This document shows, one piece after another, positions 26,600-39,861 of a stretch of DNA of 64,000 bases. A program made the translations under genes and the position numbers. The stretch's first letter is position 1, and each line of letters begins with the position of its first letter. This stretch comes from Zonotrichia leucophrys gambelii (lineage: Eukaryota > Chordata > Aves > Passeriformes > Passerellidae): the NCBI RefSeq assembly GCF_028769735.1, contig NC_088173.1, positions 62,900,421-62,964,420 on the forward strand, in the 5' to 3' direction. A model generated the notes under the pieces. The model was not told where the DNA came from. It saw only the letters and a program-made list of their open reading frames with translations, and searched no databases.

Positions 26600-26890
26600 T
26601 TGTGGCCTAGTAACAAAAGGAAAAATCCTTACAACTGAATTGAAGTGGTAGGATAAAAAAGCAATTCTTTAATGAAAGCTTTCAGGTGCAAAAAATATGG
26701 CATTGAGCACACACAAAATCAAATTAATAACATTTTTATAAGGTTAATTAATTATTATATCTAGCAGGTACATCCAAGAGGAGATTGAGTTGCCCCCTTG
26801 GGTCTTCCCCTTGGAATAGTTCCAGGGGCTTCTTTGCCTTATTTCTTCTTATATCCTCTCACATTCTGGTTGCAAAACAAAACGTCCTTA
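26600..26890 (-). mobile_element. Possible LTR fragment (unassigned ERV)
   Basis: The arrangement resembles avian LTRs. The minus strand shows 'GGATATAAGAAGAAAT' (complement near 26841-26856) as a TATA-like site. Farther along the same strand is an ATTAAA at about 26670, within the complement of 'CAATTCTTTAATG', as a poly(A)-signal variant. The 'GTACATCCAAGAGGAGATTG' block at 26768-26787 recalls a songbird LTR family from memory. No TG/CA ends or target duplication could be fixed. Confidence 0.4.
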
Positions 26891-27184
26891 TTAGAGATTC
26901 TCTTCTTGAAAATAGGACAAAACAGAATTTCAGAAACATGTTAGAAAGGAATTAGATAAACTATGAAAAAGGGTAGGAAAAGTTCTGGAAGTTATATTAA
27001 TATATATTAAGAATCAATAAATCTACAAATATGAGAATGGCTTTAAATCTTTGGTCATCAGGATATTGCAGCATCTTCCAGAGGAGCATACATGGACATA
27101 AATATCAGTTACTCCGGCTAACATATGGGTTTCTCAATATCAGATTAGATTGCAGAAAACATTTCATCGCCAGAGGTTTATAAA

Positions 27185-27355
27185 GCATTGGGACAGAGTG
27201 ACTGGGGAGTGGCTGAGTTACCAAGCCTGGAGATATTTAAAGGGTGTGAGGATGTGACGACACGGACATGGTACAGTGGTGGACTTGGCAATGTTAGACA
27301 CTGGTTGGACTCAATGGTCCTAAAGGCCTTCTCTAACCTAAGTTGTTCTGTGATT
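27185..27355 (+). mobile_element. CR1 LINE 3' end
   Basis: A 5'-truncated CR1 in plus orientation. Motifs in order are 'GACTGGGGAGTGGCTGAG' (27199-27216), 'CTGGAGATATTTAAAGGG' (27228-27245), 'GTTGGACTCAATGGTCCTAA' (27304-27323) and a worn terminus 'TTGTTCTGTGATTA'. All belong to the 3' UTR. The adjoining open frames have no coding meaning. Confidence 0.85.
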
Positions 27356-27360
27356 AAATA

Positions 27361-30300
27361 TTCCCTCTCAGGTCCTGCATAAATGCTCATCAGCTTATCA
27401 AATTTGCTTTTGTTACTCTTAAAGCCTTTGATATTCAGATCTGGTAATATGGCCAGAAAAATCCCAAACCTCTCAACATGCATTTTTCTAAGGGAATATG
27501 GGCAAGGAGGACAAAACCATAGTTGTACATAAAGAATAAAACATACATACAGCACAAATGTTTCTATGCTTATAGAAAGGATGAGAAAACACCATGAGGA
27601 AACACAATTATTAAATTATTAGACATCAATATTACCAACATGTATTTATTTCTAATTTTACATTAGTTTTTAAACCAATGTAAATAATTGCAATATTAAA
27701 GGTAGACAGGAACAAATACAATGTTACAATTAAATGCTATTCAAATTTGACTGTAATTAGATATCTCTTGTTTTAAGCAAAGACTTTTTTTAAAAAAAAA
27801 AACAAGCAGCAAGGAATAAAAGCAATCTTAATTTTTCATGGCCGCTGTGGTTTAATTTCTCAACAATAACATCATTATGTGAAAAAATTAAGTTATAAGA
27901 CTGAGAGTATGAAATGATTTTTCCTCAGCCTGTCAAACTGGAAATAAAAAAAACATTTAAGAACTTTTCAATAAAATTTAATTATTGAATATTCAGAGAG
28001 GACACAAAAAAGGACAAGAAGCACATTTAAAAATATTTTAATATTAAAAGACATGAGTTTTAAAGGAATTTACATTTTTAAAAAATACTTATTTTTTACC
28101 AATATCTGATTTTCCAAAGGTGGTTAAAATTCATTGACTTAAGTAAAATTTAAAATAATAGCTGAAAAATCTAAGGTTGTATTTTTTTAACATACTTAAT
28201 TTTTTACCTTGTTTTAGAATGCAATTAAATTAAATTAAATTAAAACATTGACTTGTGATTTGAAAATCTCATTTCTCCACCAAAGAAAAGGTCTATAATT
28301 TAAACCTTATACTGAAGAAAAAAATTGAATTAATTTATTCATCAGAAAGAACTGTGACCAGATCTACTTAAAAAGAGACAGCATCTTCTGAAACTTCCTT
28401 GGGAGCACACATGGCAGTTATTTGATCTTTAGAGAGCACTGTTCTTAGGCTTTGGTCTTGCAAGACGATGGGGGGCTAGTTACATGAAACAAACTGACTG
28501 GATCATCTTCAAATAATTTTCATAATTCTCTTACAAACTTAACCTTAAAAAGTGATATGATTTTACAAAGAAGACTGGAAAATTGTGTGTCACACTTCCT
28601 TAAAACAGCTGAAGGCTTACTGCCAGCAAGAACTGTGATCAGAAATGTTTGACGGGCTCTGTGGTTAGGGAGCATTTGCTAAACTGTGTTTCCTTCCTTT
28701 AGCGTTGTGTTTCAGTATTCATAAAGTGACAATGCAGAGGTGGCTTTGGGGGAGAGAATAAAAAAGGATGGAAAAAAGACAGGAAGTTCCAAAGACACAA
28801 ATTGTAACACAGCTTCCATATTTCCTTCTACAAGAAACAGGCATTTAAATTTATTCACATTTTTGTCCTCTTGCTGTAACCAATACTGTGCTGAGAAGCT
28901 GTTAGTAAATTAGCTTATAAGTCAGCTGATCAACTTGGTAACATTAAAAATATGTCATTATAAAGAATTTTATTTATAGAGAAAACATTAATCCAAACCT
29001 ATTTTCAAAATAAGATTTATCTTTACATGAATTTAGCATAAGAACCATAATGCTTCTGAATGCTGTATGCAAGAAACAAGATAAAATAACAAGGCTCCTT
29101 TTTATGAAAATTGTTACAGATTGATCTAGATTTTGGTGGTTTAAAACTATTGTACTAATCTGTTTTCAGAACCTATTTTATTTCCTCTGAGTTCCTTTTG
29201 TTTTCACCCTCAGTCTTATGGAGAAGGCTCCCTTCTGCTCTCCCCCTACCTAGTTTCCACACTTTTGAGGTGGTATTCTATTCTAGCAAGGTGTTTAAAA
29301 TGCTCAATGAGTGGGAGAAAAGTGGGAGTCTGGATTATTTGGACTAGATTTGGGGAGAGTTTAGCAATTCATGACAGAAACACAAAGCACCCAGTGCACA
29401 TGACAGTGGGCAGCCTGTGCCTACGCAACAAGGCATGTAAAGCCCAGTCAGCTCCTCAAGACTGGGGTTTTTCCATTTAAGGCAGCTCTATGGGTTACTT
29501 TTCTGGCAGAAGAAAGCTCAGTCTAGACTTCCAAAGCAAGCTGTGTCTGCATATAAAGCTGGTAGTAAGTCTGTGCAGTTACACTGGCTCTCAGTAGGGC
29601 TTGTTATTGTAAGCTTTGAGTTGCACTGGCCACAGTCAGATTGTGCTGGTGTGCCCTGAAGCACCAAGGTAGCAAACTCCTGTCCATTTAGAATTCATAG
29701 CGTAGAATCGTCTCCTGAGGAAGTCTACAAAGTAATTGTTAGCATACATCAGGTTGTTTTGATCAATTTGCCTTCAGATATTTTTTAAAAGGAAAAGGCT
29801 GACTACCTTTTTGTCAGATGGCAGCGCGTCCTTATGTGAAAAATTTCTTGCCTTTTATAGCACTATTTCATTGTTAAACAGATAGATATGGCAAAAAAAG
29901 AGCTACATTAGTGAGTAAAAATATAACAAAAACTTAAGAAAAAACAATGAAATCAAAAAAGAAGCTCTAGAAAGGAAACAATTTTTGTTATATTTGAATG
30001 ACAGCCTAAAATAGATCTTGATAATTTGTTTTTCATATTAAATTGAAGGGCTTGAGTTACACTAACATTTGCCTGAAATAATGCTAGCTATCTGGGAAAC
30101 ATTAAGATCTCAGTATTGCAGCAAAGTGAATGAGGAAGATTTAAAAAAAATCTTTGAAAAACATAGATATGTTTTTTCTGCCCATTTTTCAACTATCCCC
30201 AAATTACAGGTTTTGGAAAATAAATTGGACATATTTGCAACACCCTAAAAAGATGGCTCATTTAACTTATGTATTGAATAAGACCTGTTATCCCTCGAAC

Positions 30301-31850
30301 ACTTTGGGTATAAAATTTGTGGGGATTTTATGATTTTGTTTGTTTATGGGTTTATGCAAGGCTGAGTGGTAACTATAATACTTTATGTAGAGATGTAAAG
30401 TTTTAGTCTTATTCTTTGTATATTAGTATAAAATACAGGCTTTATTTGGTATCTGGAGCCTAGCAGACTGTCTTTGTATTTTTTTTCTTTCAACTATACT
30501 TCTAAATTGTTTATATTGCATTTTGCTCATAGTATGACATTAGCAAGGAAATATTCTCTCCTTGTTTCATCTCATAAAACATAAAACAGGTTATGAATTT
30601 TGTTGGAGTACATACTAAGATATACAGGTATTGGTTATAGCTCTCATCAAGAGCATGTTCTTAACTCATCATCACAAATTTTGAAAAAAAAAACAACCAT
30701 GGTGTTTAAAAGGCATAGAGATTTTCTTTGAGAAATAGACATTTTGAAATATGTCATATGAAAATAGTAGTTTACCTGTTCTCTTCTTTGGGGGTCACAG
30801 TGCTTTTTAGCCTATGTCAGTCTTATTGATAATATTTGACAAGACATTCTCCTTCAACCTTGGAGAAAACTACATGGGCAGAAAACACTAAATTTCAGAT
30901 TATTTTGATTCTATACTCTTTGGGTGTACCAGGATGTGTTGACTTTATTTAGAAATATTTCATTTCTGTCTTATTAAGTCCCATCATTTATACCAAAGAG
31001 AAAAAAAAAAGGCTTTTAAAGAGTAAAGTTGATGCATAAATATCAATCAGTGTCATTGTGATATGATCTTACTAGAATAACTGAATCTGCAGTTAAAATA
31101 TAATTTGAAATAGCATCTACTATATGCATAGCTTCTTCAATGTTTAGGAATTGGTAGAATTATAATTAATACAGTGATATGTATGTTAACTGCTCCACCA
31201 TCAATTCATCCAATTTTTAATATTGGGAAACTTCTAGTGTGTTTATATTCTTTAAATATTTATATGAGTGTTTGTTTTCTTTGAAAGGTTGCACCATTAT
31301 AGCTAGTTTAAAAATATAATAAAAATCTCTCCAAAGGTCAGCATGTCATTTTTATTCTTTTTTTATGCCAAATGTCTGTGGGTGCATTCACTTAAGAGCC
31401 AGTTCCTATTTCTTTTTCTCCAACTTAACAAGTGTTGGGTTTTTTTCAGCATAGATACTTTATATATTATCAATTATCAACTAAAATATCACGTGAACTG
31501 GCCATTACATAGGTTTTCTGTGTCTAATTTCTCCAAAAGAAAGGAACAGGGGAAGAAAGTATAACTAGAGAGACAAGGGTTTCAGAAGTAACCAGTTTCC
31601 TCAAGCAGTTCATAGAAAATACTCAGCATGTCACAGACCTGGTCTTACACAATCCAGGTTCTCTGAGGTCATCTGAGGAGCATCACTGCTGCCTCTGGGT
31701 TGAAAGTTCCAAAATAGGACAACATGCTAAAAGCAGAACATACACCTGATTGATTGCTCAAGAACTGCTAATCAGGCAATTCTTAAAACTTTGTTTGTAA
31801 TGGATTTTTGATTTATTGATAAATATTTGATTTCTTTGCAATGTTTTCAC
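27361..31850. other. AT-rich DNA, no feature recognised
   Basis: About 4.5 kb without a recognisable gene or repeat family. A short (AAATT)n run lies at about 28222-28244. The interval 29220-29720 is somewhat less AT-rich but has no frame or repeat that I could assign. Confidence 0.45.
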
Positions 31851-32011
31851 AGAGCCACCACCAGCCTGGCTGAGGAGCTCATGTGTGTCCTGTTGTGGAT
31901 CTCTTGATCCAGTTGGAGCCGCCTGGAATCATCTGAGCCTGGCACAGGGCAAGGCAACCTCTCCTCACAGAGAGCCCCTCTGCAGCCCCACTGCCAGGCA
32001 CACCCAATACA
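31851..32011 (-). mobile_element. ERVL-like LTR fragment (5' end)
   Basis: Read on minus from 32011, the segment starts TGTATTGGGTGTG and continues with 'GGCGGCTCCAA' (complement of 31914-31924). This matches the 5' (U3) end of the GC-rich LTR family whose 3' ends appear at 14662, 18974 and 23409. Only the 5' third is present. The assignment relies on recall of the family's U3 sequence and on the shared terminus with 19445-19459. Confidence 0.6.
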
Positions 32012-34594
32012 CAATCTCATACTCTCCAAATTAAAACTAGAGTTTTTATAGTGGTTTTCTATAATTGCTACTGCAGTTTTCTGTGACATTTTATAAGATT
32101 CTTAGTTCATTGAATATTGAATTTCACATACAATATCTTTAGCTGCTGGTTTAAACAGGCAGTGGTCTTTCTTCTACACACTTCCAAATGTTTGCTACTT
32201 TTGTTTTCAAAATATGTATCAGATCACTTAGGTCGCAGGGAGAGATTATATTCTTCCGACCCCACATAGATACCAAAATTGTGATCTTACAAAAATTCCT
32301 AGGTGGCTGCCACCTCTCTGTTAGACCAATGATCTAGAAGGTAGCTGAACTGTGTTCTTGGAGAAAAGATTTCATTAAATAGGCATGCAAACCTTCCCCA
32401 TTAGAAAGTAGGGCAAAAGTTCAATAGTGTTAGAAATGCTGAAGGATTTTAGGAATGGCAAAGGATCTGCTAAAGTTTGTTTCTTTATTGGATTTTAACA
32501 AGAGTATTAACTCTACAACTCTATTAAACCCTCAAGCCTTAGGTGTGGCGTGTACTCACTGCAGCCTACTCACTAGCACTCTTCTTTGGTGTGGCTAATG
32601 CATGATCCTTTCCTGATTTATTAATTTATAAATTTTTTGTAACGTTACCTCATGAAGCTTCCCATAAATGAATAAGGCAGAAATATTAAATGTATGATAA
32701 TCTTGATCCTCTAACATTCAGCTGGAATATATTTCCACATTAGTTCTAGATACTAGAACTAATTATTTCTAGATCCTAGAACATATTAGTTCTAGATCCT
32801 AGTGAAACTTGCAATGCTAATTGTATTGCATGGATGAAAATGTTAACTTTTTAGCACTAAAACTGTATTTCTGGCTTCTAACATTCTTATTTGTCTCATG
32901 TAGTTGGAGTTGTGTCTCACCAAACATAAATGAGCCTTGCCATAAGGTTGTGTACTCTAAAAACAGAAAGGCAAGACAGAACAGAGCTGGGTTAAACCCA
33001 GACTGAAAGAAAGAGGATAACAAAAATTAGATTATTAATCATGAGTGATGACTTTAAAGTATCAGATTAATATTTTGTTTTGGTTTGGTTTTGAGGTTTT
33101 TGGAAAGTACTACTATGCAGTTTAAAAATAAATTATATAGATAAACTTAAGATTGAAATTATGAAACCAGTTAACTTAAATATATATTTTTCCCTAACAA
33201 TATGAGTTAAATTTATTACATTTATTTCTTGGCAGTGCCCATAGGAAAATAATGTGAAGCATGACTCTTTTCTTAAACAGACCATGTCTCAGTGTGGGAC
33301 ATCCTCCTTTCAGTGTTGGCAATATATCCTAGTAACAGGAATTATAATACTCATAAAAACTCATAAAATTAGTACTGCTTGTAACGGCAATGTTTTGTAT
33401 ATTGAAAAGTCTATATTAAAAGCAACTGACTTTTGATTCCTAGATCCTGCTGCAATAGGTATTCCTGCTGCTGTTACAGCTTATGTTCAAAGAAAATTAA
33501 AATATCCTGGAAATATGAATTAAAGTTGAACATACTGAAAATCTGAAATTCATCCCTAAAATAACCATAAATTTATTTTATTTGACTAGGTTTAGACTCA
33601 TCCTTAAGACTGATTATCATGAAAATCTTAGCACTTGCTTCCAGCCATATCTGTACACAAGTCTGAGTAATATCCTTTTGTCCATATAAAGCTATTCTAG
33701 CAGACAGCATGTTCTGCGCTATTCTTGGACTGTGTTTTGTTCACCCATGAGTTTAGCCTTGACTGAACACTATCATTCTTGCTGACATGGACCTGGGCTA
33801 AGGAGCACCACATGCAACCCGAATTTGCCCAAATTGTGGAAGTGATTTGATTTAACTAGCAGTTGTTACCTTTCTGTTCCTTCTTTTGACAGGCAGATTT
33901 AGAGCTTTACAAAATACACAAGATGAAAGGATCAGGGCCTACACTATGCTAGATCAGCCTGCGATAGCCCTAGCAAAGCAAAAGTGTTATCATTTCTTTG
34001 TCAAAATTGTGACCTCTGAAAGAACTTGAAGGGACAGACTTTAAATAAGCATGGTCTTTCCTACAGTTAATAATAATATATTTGAGTCTAATCTGTAAAA
34101 ATTTATTTTTCAGGAATGCTAGCCAGAAGCCAGCCAACAGATACATCTCTGAGAATTTTTAAAAACAAATTTCAAAGCTCACAGTTAAAATCTTATAATA
34201 AGAAATTAATATGTAGTCCCAAATAATAATTATTAATGAATTGTTCTTTAACTGTTCAATGCTTCTGTTGACTGTTGATGGCCCCTATGAGTTAACAGGA
34301 AAACTGCAAATAGATCTTTGGTTCAGCAAAGGCCATGCGATACCAAAGCTGATCTGGTGATCTGATGGATGCTACTAACTAAGAAATTTGGAAGCTCCTT
34401 GGACTTCATAATTAGCTGCAGTGGGGGTATCTTTCTATCTTCTTTGTAATAAAAGACCCAGTTGAAGTAGAATAGAAATACTAATGAAATAGATTGAATT
34501 GATTTAATGATTTAATTATAAGAGATTAAACAGGACTTAAAAATTTAATTGTTTTAAAAGAAAAAATTATTCTTTGCCACCCCATGCAAAATCT
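32012..34594. other. AT-rich DNA, no gene recognised
   Basis: No supportable gene. A CTAG-rich local repeat sits at 32740-32802: a 10-bp perfect inverted repeat (32740-32749 with 32753-32762), followed by two further 'CTAGATCCTAG' copies. Confidence 0.45.
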
Positions 34595-35178
34595 TCTTGT
34601 GGTTTAACCTCAGCCAGCAACCAAGCCCTATACAGCCACTCATTTTCCCCCCACCAGCAAGACTAGGAAGAGAATTGGAGGGGTTATAACTATAAAGCTT
34701 GTGGTTTACATGAAGAAAATTTAATAGAGAAAGCAAATTGTGTGCACAAGCAAAGCAAACCAAGGAATTAATTCACTGTTTCCCATGGGCAGGCAGGTGT
34801 TCAGCCATCTCCAGGAGCGTAGATCCCCATCCCATGTAATGGTGACTTGGGAAGACCAACACCGACACTCCAACTGTTCCTTCTTCCCCCCACTTTACAC
34901 ACCGAGCATGATGCCACACTCCATTCACATGGAACATCCCTTGGGTCAGTTTGGGTCACCTGTCCTGGCTGTGTCTCCTCCCAGCCTCCCGTGCACCCCG
35001 AGCTCCCTCACCAGCATGGCAGTGTGGAAAGCACAAAAGGCCTTGGCTGTGTGAGAGCCTTGTTCAGCAGTAACAAAAACATCTCTGTGTTATCAGCTCT
35101 GTGTCAGCACAAGTCCAAAACAGCCCTGTACTCCACACTGTAAAGGAAATTAATTCTACACCAGTCAAAATATGAACA
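34595..35178 (-). mobile_element. Solo LTR of a second GC-rich ERV family
   Basis: About 584 bp, distinct from the 14.6-kb family. The left edge is 'TCTTGTGGTTTAACCTCAGC' and the right edge is '...CCAGTCAAAATATGAACA'. Internal blocks include 'CCCATGGGCAGGCAGGTGTT' (34782-34801) and 'GTCCTGGCTGTGTCTCCTCC' (34962-34981), which I recognise as a common avian LTR. The sense strand is minus: the complement of 34890-34913 is a decayed CRE/TATA arrangement (family TATAAAG, here TGTAAAG). Flanking 5-mers AATCT and ATTCT match at four of five positions, a weak target duplication. The open frames at 34740-35143 have no coding meaning. Confidence 0.75.
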
Positions 35179-36572
35179 ATTCTTGAGCCTTAGTGAAGAA
35201 TATTTTTGTTAATTTTGTATCTATTCATTTAAGAGAAAAACAAATGTTTAACATTGGAAAGCACTGACTTCCTTCACTGTTGCATGGGGTTCTTCTCTAA
35301 GTTCTGCTTTCCATTCTCACTGTAGCATGTAACAGGTTTTCAAAAAAAAAAATAATCACATGTGAAATAGTATTAAATGTGTGTTCTACTTCTGACAAAA
35401 AATTTATCACAAACATACCTAAAGCATGTCTATTTCCCATCCTTGAAAATATAATACATTTAATATGAGTTTAATACTCTCTTTGTCTTGCAAGAAGCAT
35501 ACATTTACATGACATGAGATCAGCTAAGACTTATTAAAAATTACTTTCCATTTTAGCATTATTAATATCCAAAGAGTCAGTTTCACTCTCAATAAATTAT
35601 CAGTTATTTTCCTGTAATGATGCTCATTGTCTCATCTTGGAATCTGTCCGGAAGGAGACATTCAGGAACAGTGAGCTGCATTTATTTTTATTGGAGCTAA
35701 ACACTGGACTATTGCAGAGTCCTCAGTGGTCCAAGCTTTGTGTAGGGATTCTTCTTTATTCAGGCCAACATTCATATGAAAGCCAGAAAAAAAGATTCAG
35801 TGTTTGCTGCTAGTCTTATAAGAGCAAACTGTGTTGGTTCTATTTTGTTTTTCTTCATCTTTGCAAAATTTAAAATGCATGTGAGATTCTACTGCGAGTA
35901 AAAGGTAGAAGAATGTCAGCAACTGATAACAAGTAAGGGATGCATACACCCATATATTCTGCTAATTTAAACTTACTTCCCAATTGCTTTAGCAGAATAT
36001 CAGAAAACTCTTGCAGTCAACAGACAACCACAACAGAGGTGCACAGAAAATACTGTGCAAAGAAAAGGCAAACAAAACAATGAAGCATAAAGATGCCATA
36101 AATTTTTATTGCTGGTTTTCAGAAAAGTAGAAACCACACAAAGCAAAGCAGCTTAAAGTTTTCATACACATAACTATGTGAAACTTCACTGACTGTAGTA
36201 AAATAGACAAAATAGATAAAGAAACTTCAGTTAAAGTATTTTCCATATACACCTATTTCTTTGAGAGGTTCAGTGAACAAAGAGGTAGAACACTTCTCAA
36301 TGGCTATGAATATTTTCTAAAATATCTCTGTAAGAGATCTTGATGGCATTAAGGACTGAAATACCTGACATTCAAAGCTACAAGGAGTGTAAAATAATAG
36401 TGGAAAATATAGAATTAATATATATAATATTGTGATCCATTTTTTTGCTATATGTAAGTGTCCTGTTAATTTTACCTTACTTGAAAAAAGGGTGAAATAT
36501 TTAGATTCTTTTGGTCTTCTGATATTAGTACTGCATACAGGCTTTGTTATTGTTATAATATTTTATATTAGT

Positions 36573-36690
36573 AAAACAAAAAAACAACAAAAAAAACCCC
36601 AAAAACAAAACAAAACAAAAAAAATCCCAAAAGCAAAACAAAAACAAAAGAAACAACAAAACAAAACAAAGACAATCCAAGAAAGCAACA
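36573..36690. repeat. (AAAAC)n-like A/C-only tract
   Basis: About 118 bp almost wholly of A and C, in AAAAC/AAC units with occasional CCCC. It produces spurious Lys/Gln-rich and Phe/Val-rich frames on the two strands. Confidence 0.85.
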
Positions 36691-37567
36691 AAACCTTAGG
36701 GTATTGCATACTAGGGGATAGGATTTAGTTTGAGCAGTGAAGTGGTTTAAAAATGTATCCAAACTTAACTGCTTTGTGGGTTTAAAATATTTTCAAACTA
36801 TATATAATTAGGCATCTTAGGATAGAGGTTGTATATTGTCTGGACAATGTGACTTTCAAACATCAATTTGTTTTGGAAACTACAATTGCCAAGTTATTGA
36901 TCTCATCTATATAATATTAACTCTGATTGTCATGAATGAGAAATTATTCTGGTAGGTTTCACTGGTAAAAAATATTTTAAAATTTTATCTGTGTTTACTT
37001 GTTTATTGTTAATTAAATCTATGAAACTAGCTCTGTGGAAAGGGGAAGGAGAGTTAAGTGTGAAGTGTTACAGACTTGATTTCTATGACATAGTCAAATT
37101 CATCACAACTGCATCATAATCAGGATCACAATGCCAAGGGAAAAAAAGGTATTGTCAAGTGAAAGCAGTTTTCAGCCGTGTTCTAATAGGGACTATTTCT
37201 TTCCCTTATACCTGAAGGATTAGATTTTGTCGTGGAAGTTGTTAAAAAACTCAGTGATGTCAGTCAAGTCATTCAGGACATTTTTAACAGTGTAGAGTTC
37301 ATTCTCATGCTTTCGTGTTAGTTTTCAATTTAGAGTTTGATTTATTGAAGCGTAAATTTTGCAGAAACTTTGAGTGGAAATTGACAGAGCTTGTATCTGA
37401 AAACCATTGGTTAGAGCAATAACTTTCAAGCATTTCTTTAAATCTACACTATCAAATCTTCATTTTGAAAGGATGTCACTTTCTAATATGCAGCATTTTG
37501 AATGAAATGTTAGTTAAGTAAATTTTCCAAAGCAAAAATCCCTAACAATCAACGCTCCTCTATCCTC

Positions 37568-37640
37568 AAGACAAAAAAACCCCAAAAAAACAAAAACAAA
37601 ACTAACCAAACAAAAAAACCGAACAAAACAAACAAAAGCC
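37568..37640. repeat. A/C-only low-complexity tract
   Basis: AAAAAC and CAAA units over about 70 bp, followed by a CTTT/CTTCC-rich pyrimidine run. Same class as 36573-36690. Confidence 0.8.
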
Positions 37641-38415
37641 CAAAGCGGAAAGTGCTCTTTCTTTCTTTCTTCCTTTTCTTCCCTGTCTTTTGATCTTCAT
37701 TAAAATAGATACAGCCTGGAGCATGAAAGCACATTAACTCTGTGTACTTTCTTAATTATTATCCTGAATGTAAAGAGAAAAAATTCTTCTGAAAAGTAAA
37801 TCTAAAGAACTTGACAGGACAAGACATTGAAATATCTTTTCATGGAGCTTTTGTTGTATTTGGGCCTTTTTTTTTTTTACATCTGCTTTAAGAGGGAAAA
37901 AAAATTTAAAAAGCCAAGGGAAAACAGCAAAAACCCCTGGCATATTTGGGAAGTTGGTGTTTTGAAACTTTTCCACCACATATTTATGCATGGAACTTTC
38001 TCCACTTTATATCCTGGAATCCAGAACTTAGCATATGAATACAAATAAGTAAGCTAAAAGAGCATATTTCTTTATTCACAATCTATAATTGAAATCATGT
38101 CTAAATGTGCAAATTGGAAGAGTTTGTCTTTGACTCAGCGGGAGCTTGAACTATGGAGAAAAAGTTTCATAGTGGTTAAAAACAAAACTTGCTATTTATT
38201 AATCCTTTTTTCTAAATTGCTTTGACCTCTTAAGAACATCTGTCTAAACTCTGAACCTATAGTCTATCATTAAATATTTCATTTTGGAGGGTTTTTTTCC
38301 TATCTTATATTAGCTGAATTTTTAATTAACAACTGTTTATATCCTGCAGCTTCAATACTGCCCCTGAATTGTTTGGGTGCAAAGCTCCTAAATAAATTAT
38401 TAAAAATGTCCACAT

Positions 38416-38492
38416 TGTTAATTGTAAATTGTTAGAGAAACCTGTGTCATGCATTAACTGTGTTAATTGTAAATTGTAAGAGAAAACTGTGT
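38416..38492. repeat. Imperfect tandem duplication, period 45 bp
   Basis: The segment 'TGTTAATTGTAAATTGT...' at 38416-38448 recurs at 38461-38492 with few changes, including the following 'AGAGAAA.CTGTGTC'. A simple local duplication in non-coding DNA. Confidence 0.8.
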
Positions 38493-38589
38493 CTCTGTAT
38501 CTTTCAATTCTTTGAAAGCACTCCATGCAGTACATTCCTTTCCTCAGTTCTTCCATGCTGGGAAAACAAAAATGTAATATAGGTATTTC

Positions 38590-39215
38590 TTAGTTATAGT
38601 TTGGAAAAGACCTCCAAGGTAACTGAGTCCAACCTTTGACCAAAACCATGCTGTCAACCAAATCATAGTGCTAAGTGTCACATCAGTCATTTCTTGAATG
38701 TTTTTAGAGATGGTGACTCCATCACTTCCCTGGGAAGTCCATTCCAATGCTTGACAATAATTTCAGTAAAAAAATTCTTCCTGATGTCCAACCTGAACCT
38801 CCCCCATTGCAGCTTGAGGTCATTTCCTCTCATCCCATCACTGGTTGCTTGGGAGAAGAGGCCAACCCCCACCTTCCTACACCCTCCCTTCAGGCAGTTG
38901 TAGAGACTTAAACCATCTTTCCTAAGCCTCCTTTTATTCAGGCTACACAACCCCTGCTCCCTCAGCCACTCCTCATATGACTCACTCTCTAGAGCCTGCT
39001 CCAGCTTCATCACTCTTCTCTGGAAACACTGGCACCTCAAAGTCTTTCTTGAAGTGAGGGGCCCAGAACTGGACACTGGACACGGCTCTCAAGGTGTGGC
39101 CTCACCAGTGATGAGGACAGGGACGTAATCACTGCCCTGCTGTCCACACTGACTTTGATATAGGCCACGTTGCCTTTGGACTTCGTTGCCATCTGGGTAC
39201 ATTGCTGGCTGAAAT
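38590..39215 (-). mobile_element. CR1 LINE 3' UTR
   Basis: A well-preserved CR1 in minus orientation. Plus-strand blocks in order are 'TTTGGAAAAGACCTCCAAGG' (38600-38619), 'GATGGTGACTCCATCACTTC' (38709-38728), 'TTGCTTGGGAGAAGAGGCCA' (38845-38864) and 'GTGAGGGGCCCAGAACTGGA' (39054-39073). It ends at 'GGTACATTGCTGGCTGAAAT' near 39215. It covers the 3' UTR and the end of ORF2. The 129-codon minus frame at 38687-39076 is a chance opening in this repeat. Confidence 0.92.
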
Positions 39216-39818
39216 TTGATTTTGTCTGCTTACCATTCCATCCTTAATTTAAATGTAAGGAAAAGCAAACTAATATAGACTTTTTACACGTTCATGACTA
39301 AGGCTATCATTGCTGTTACGCATGTAAAGTATTCATTGAGAGAAATCTTAAAGAACTGAACTCTGTTTCTTTGTGAAGCCTTATTTCTAAGTGTTTACAA
39401 ATTATATAATGGAATTTGTTTACAACAATATGCAATTCTAATACCAGTAAAAGAATTTTACTGTATCCAGGCTTAAAATATAAGTGTCTCATGAATTCTA
39501 TGAGTTTTCTTACTGATTCTTTTTCTTATCATTTTGATGACAGAATGGTACGTTTAAAAATTTCTGGGTGGTATTTAGAGACAGAATGTCAAGGATCCAC
39601 CTTTATGTAGTTCTCTGCTTGGAAACTTTAAAATACCTCATTTCATTCTGCTAGTGCCATTAGGACATTAATACCTTGAAACCAGAATTAACTTCATCTA
39701 TTCTCATCTGACTGAACTATGAGTAATTTGATCACCTAGCTGTTATTCCTTCCTTTTCCACATTCCACAAGAGCTTTCCACATCTGAAAGCATTCTATGC
39801 AATAAATTCCTTTCATCA

Positions 39819-39861
39819 TGTGCATATTTGTTCACTCATGCTGGGTGAGCAAATATGCACA
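39819..39861. repeat. 17-bp-arm hairpin, 9-nt loop
   Basis: The arms 39819-39835 and 39845-39861 are reverse complements at 16 of 17 positions, with the loop TCATGCTGG. No T-run follows, so it is not an obvious terminator-like element, and none is expected in an avian genome. Confidence 0.85.

Larger units (their letters stand above)
35179..38589. other. AT-rich DNA with A/C tracts
   Basis: No gene recognised. It includes two A/C-only tracts (36573-36690 and 37568-37640, the latter followed by a CTTT-rich run at about 37657-37685) and a 45-bp-period tandem duplication at 38416-38492. Confidence 0.45.

Noticed and set aside
27178..27555. 125-codon minus-strand frame
   Set aside because: Half of it is antisense to a CR1 3' end, and the rest has no recognisable domain.
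38687..39076. 129-codon minus-strand frame
   Set aside because: It falls wholly in the CR1 3' UTR and the end of ORF2. The frame is a chance opening and not the reverse-transcriptase frame as a whole.
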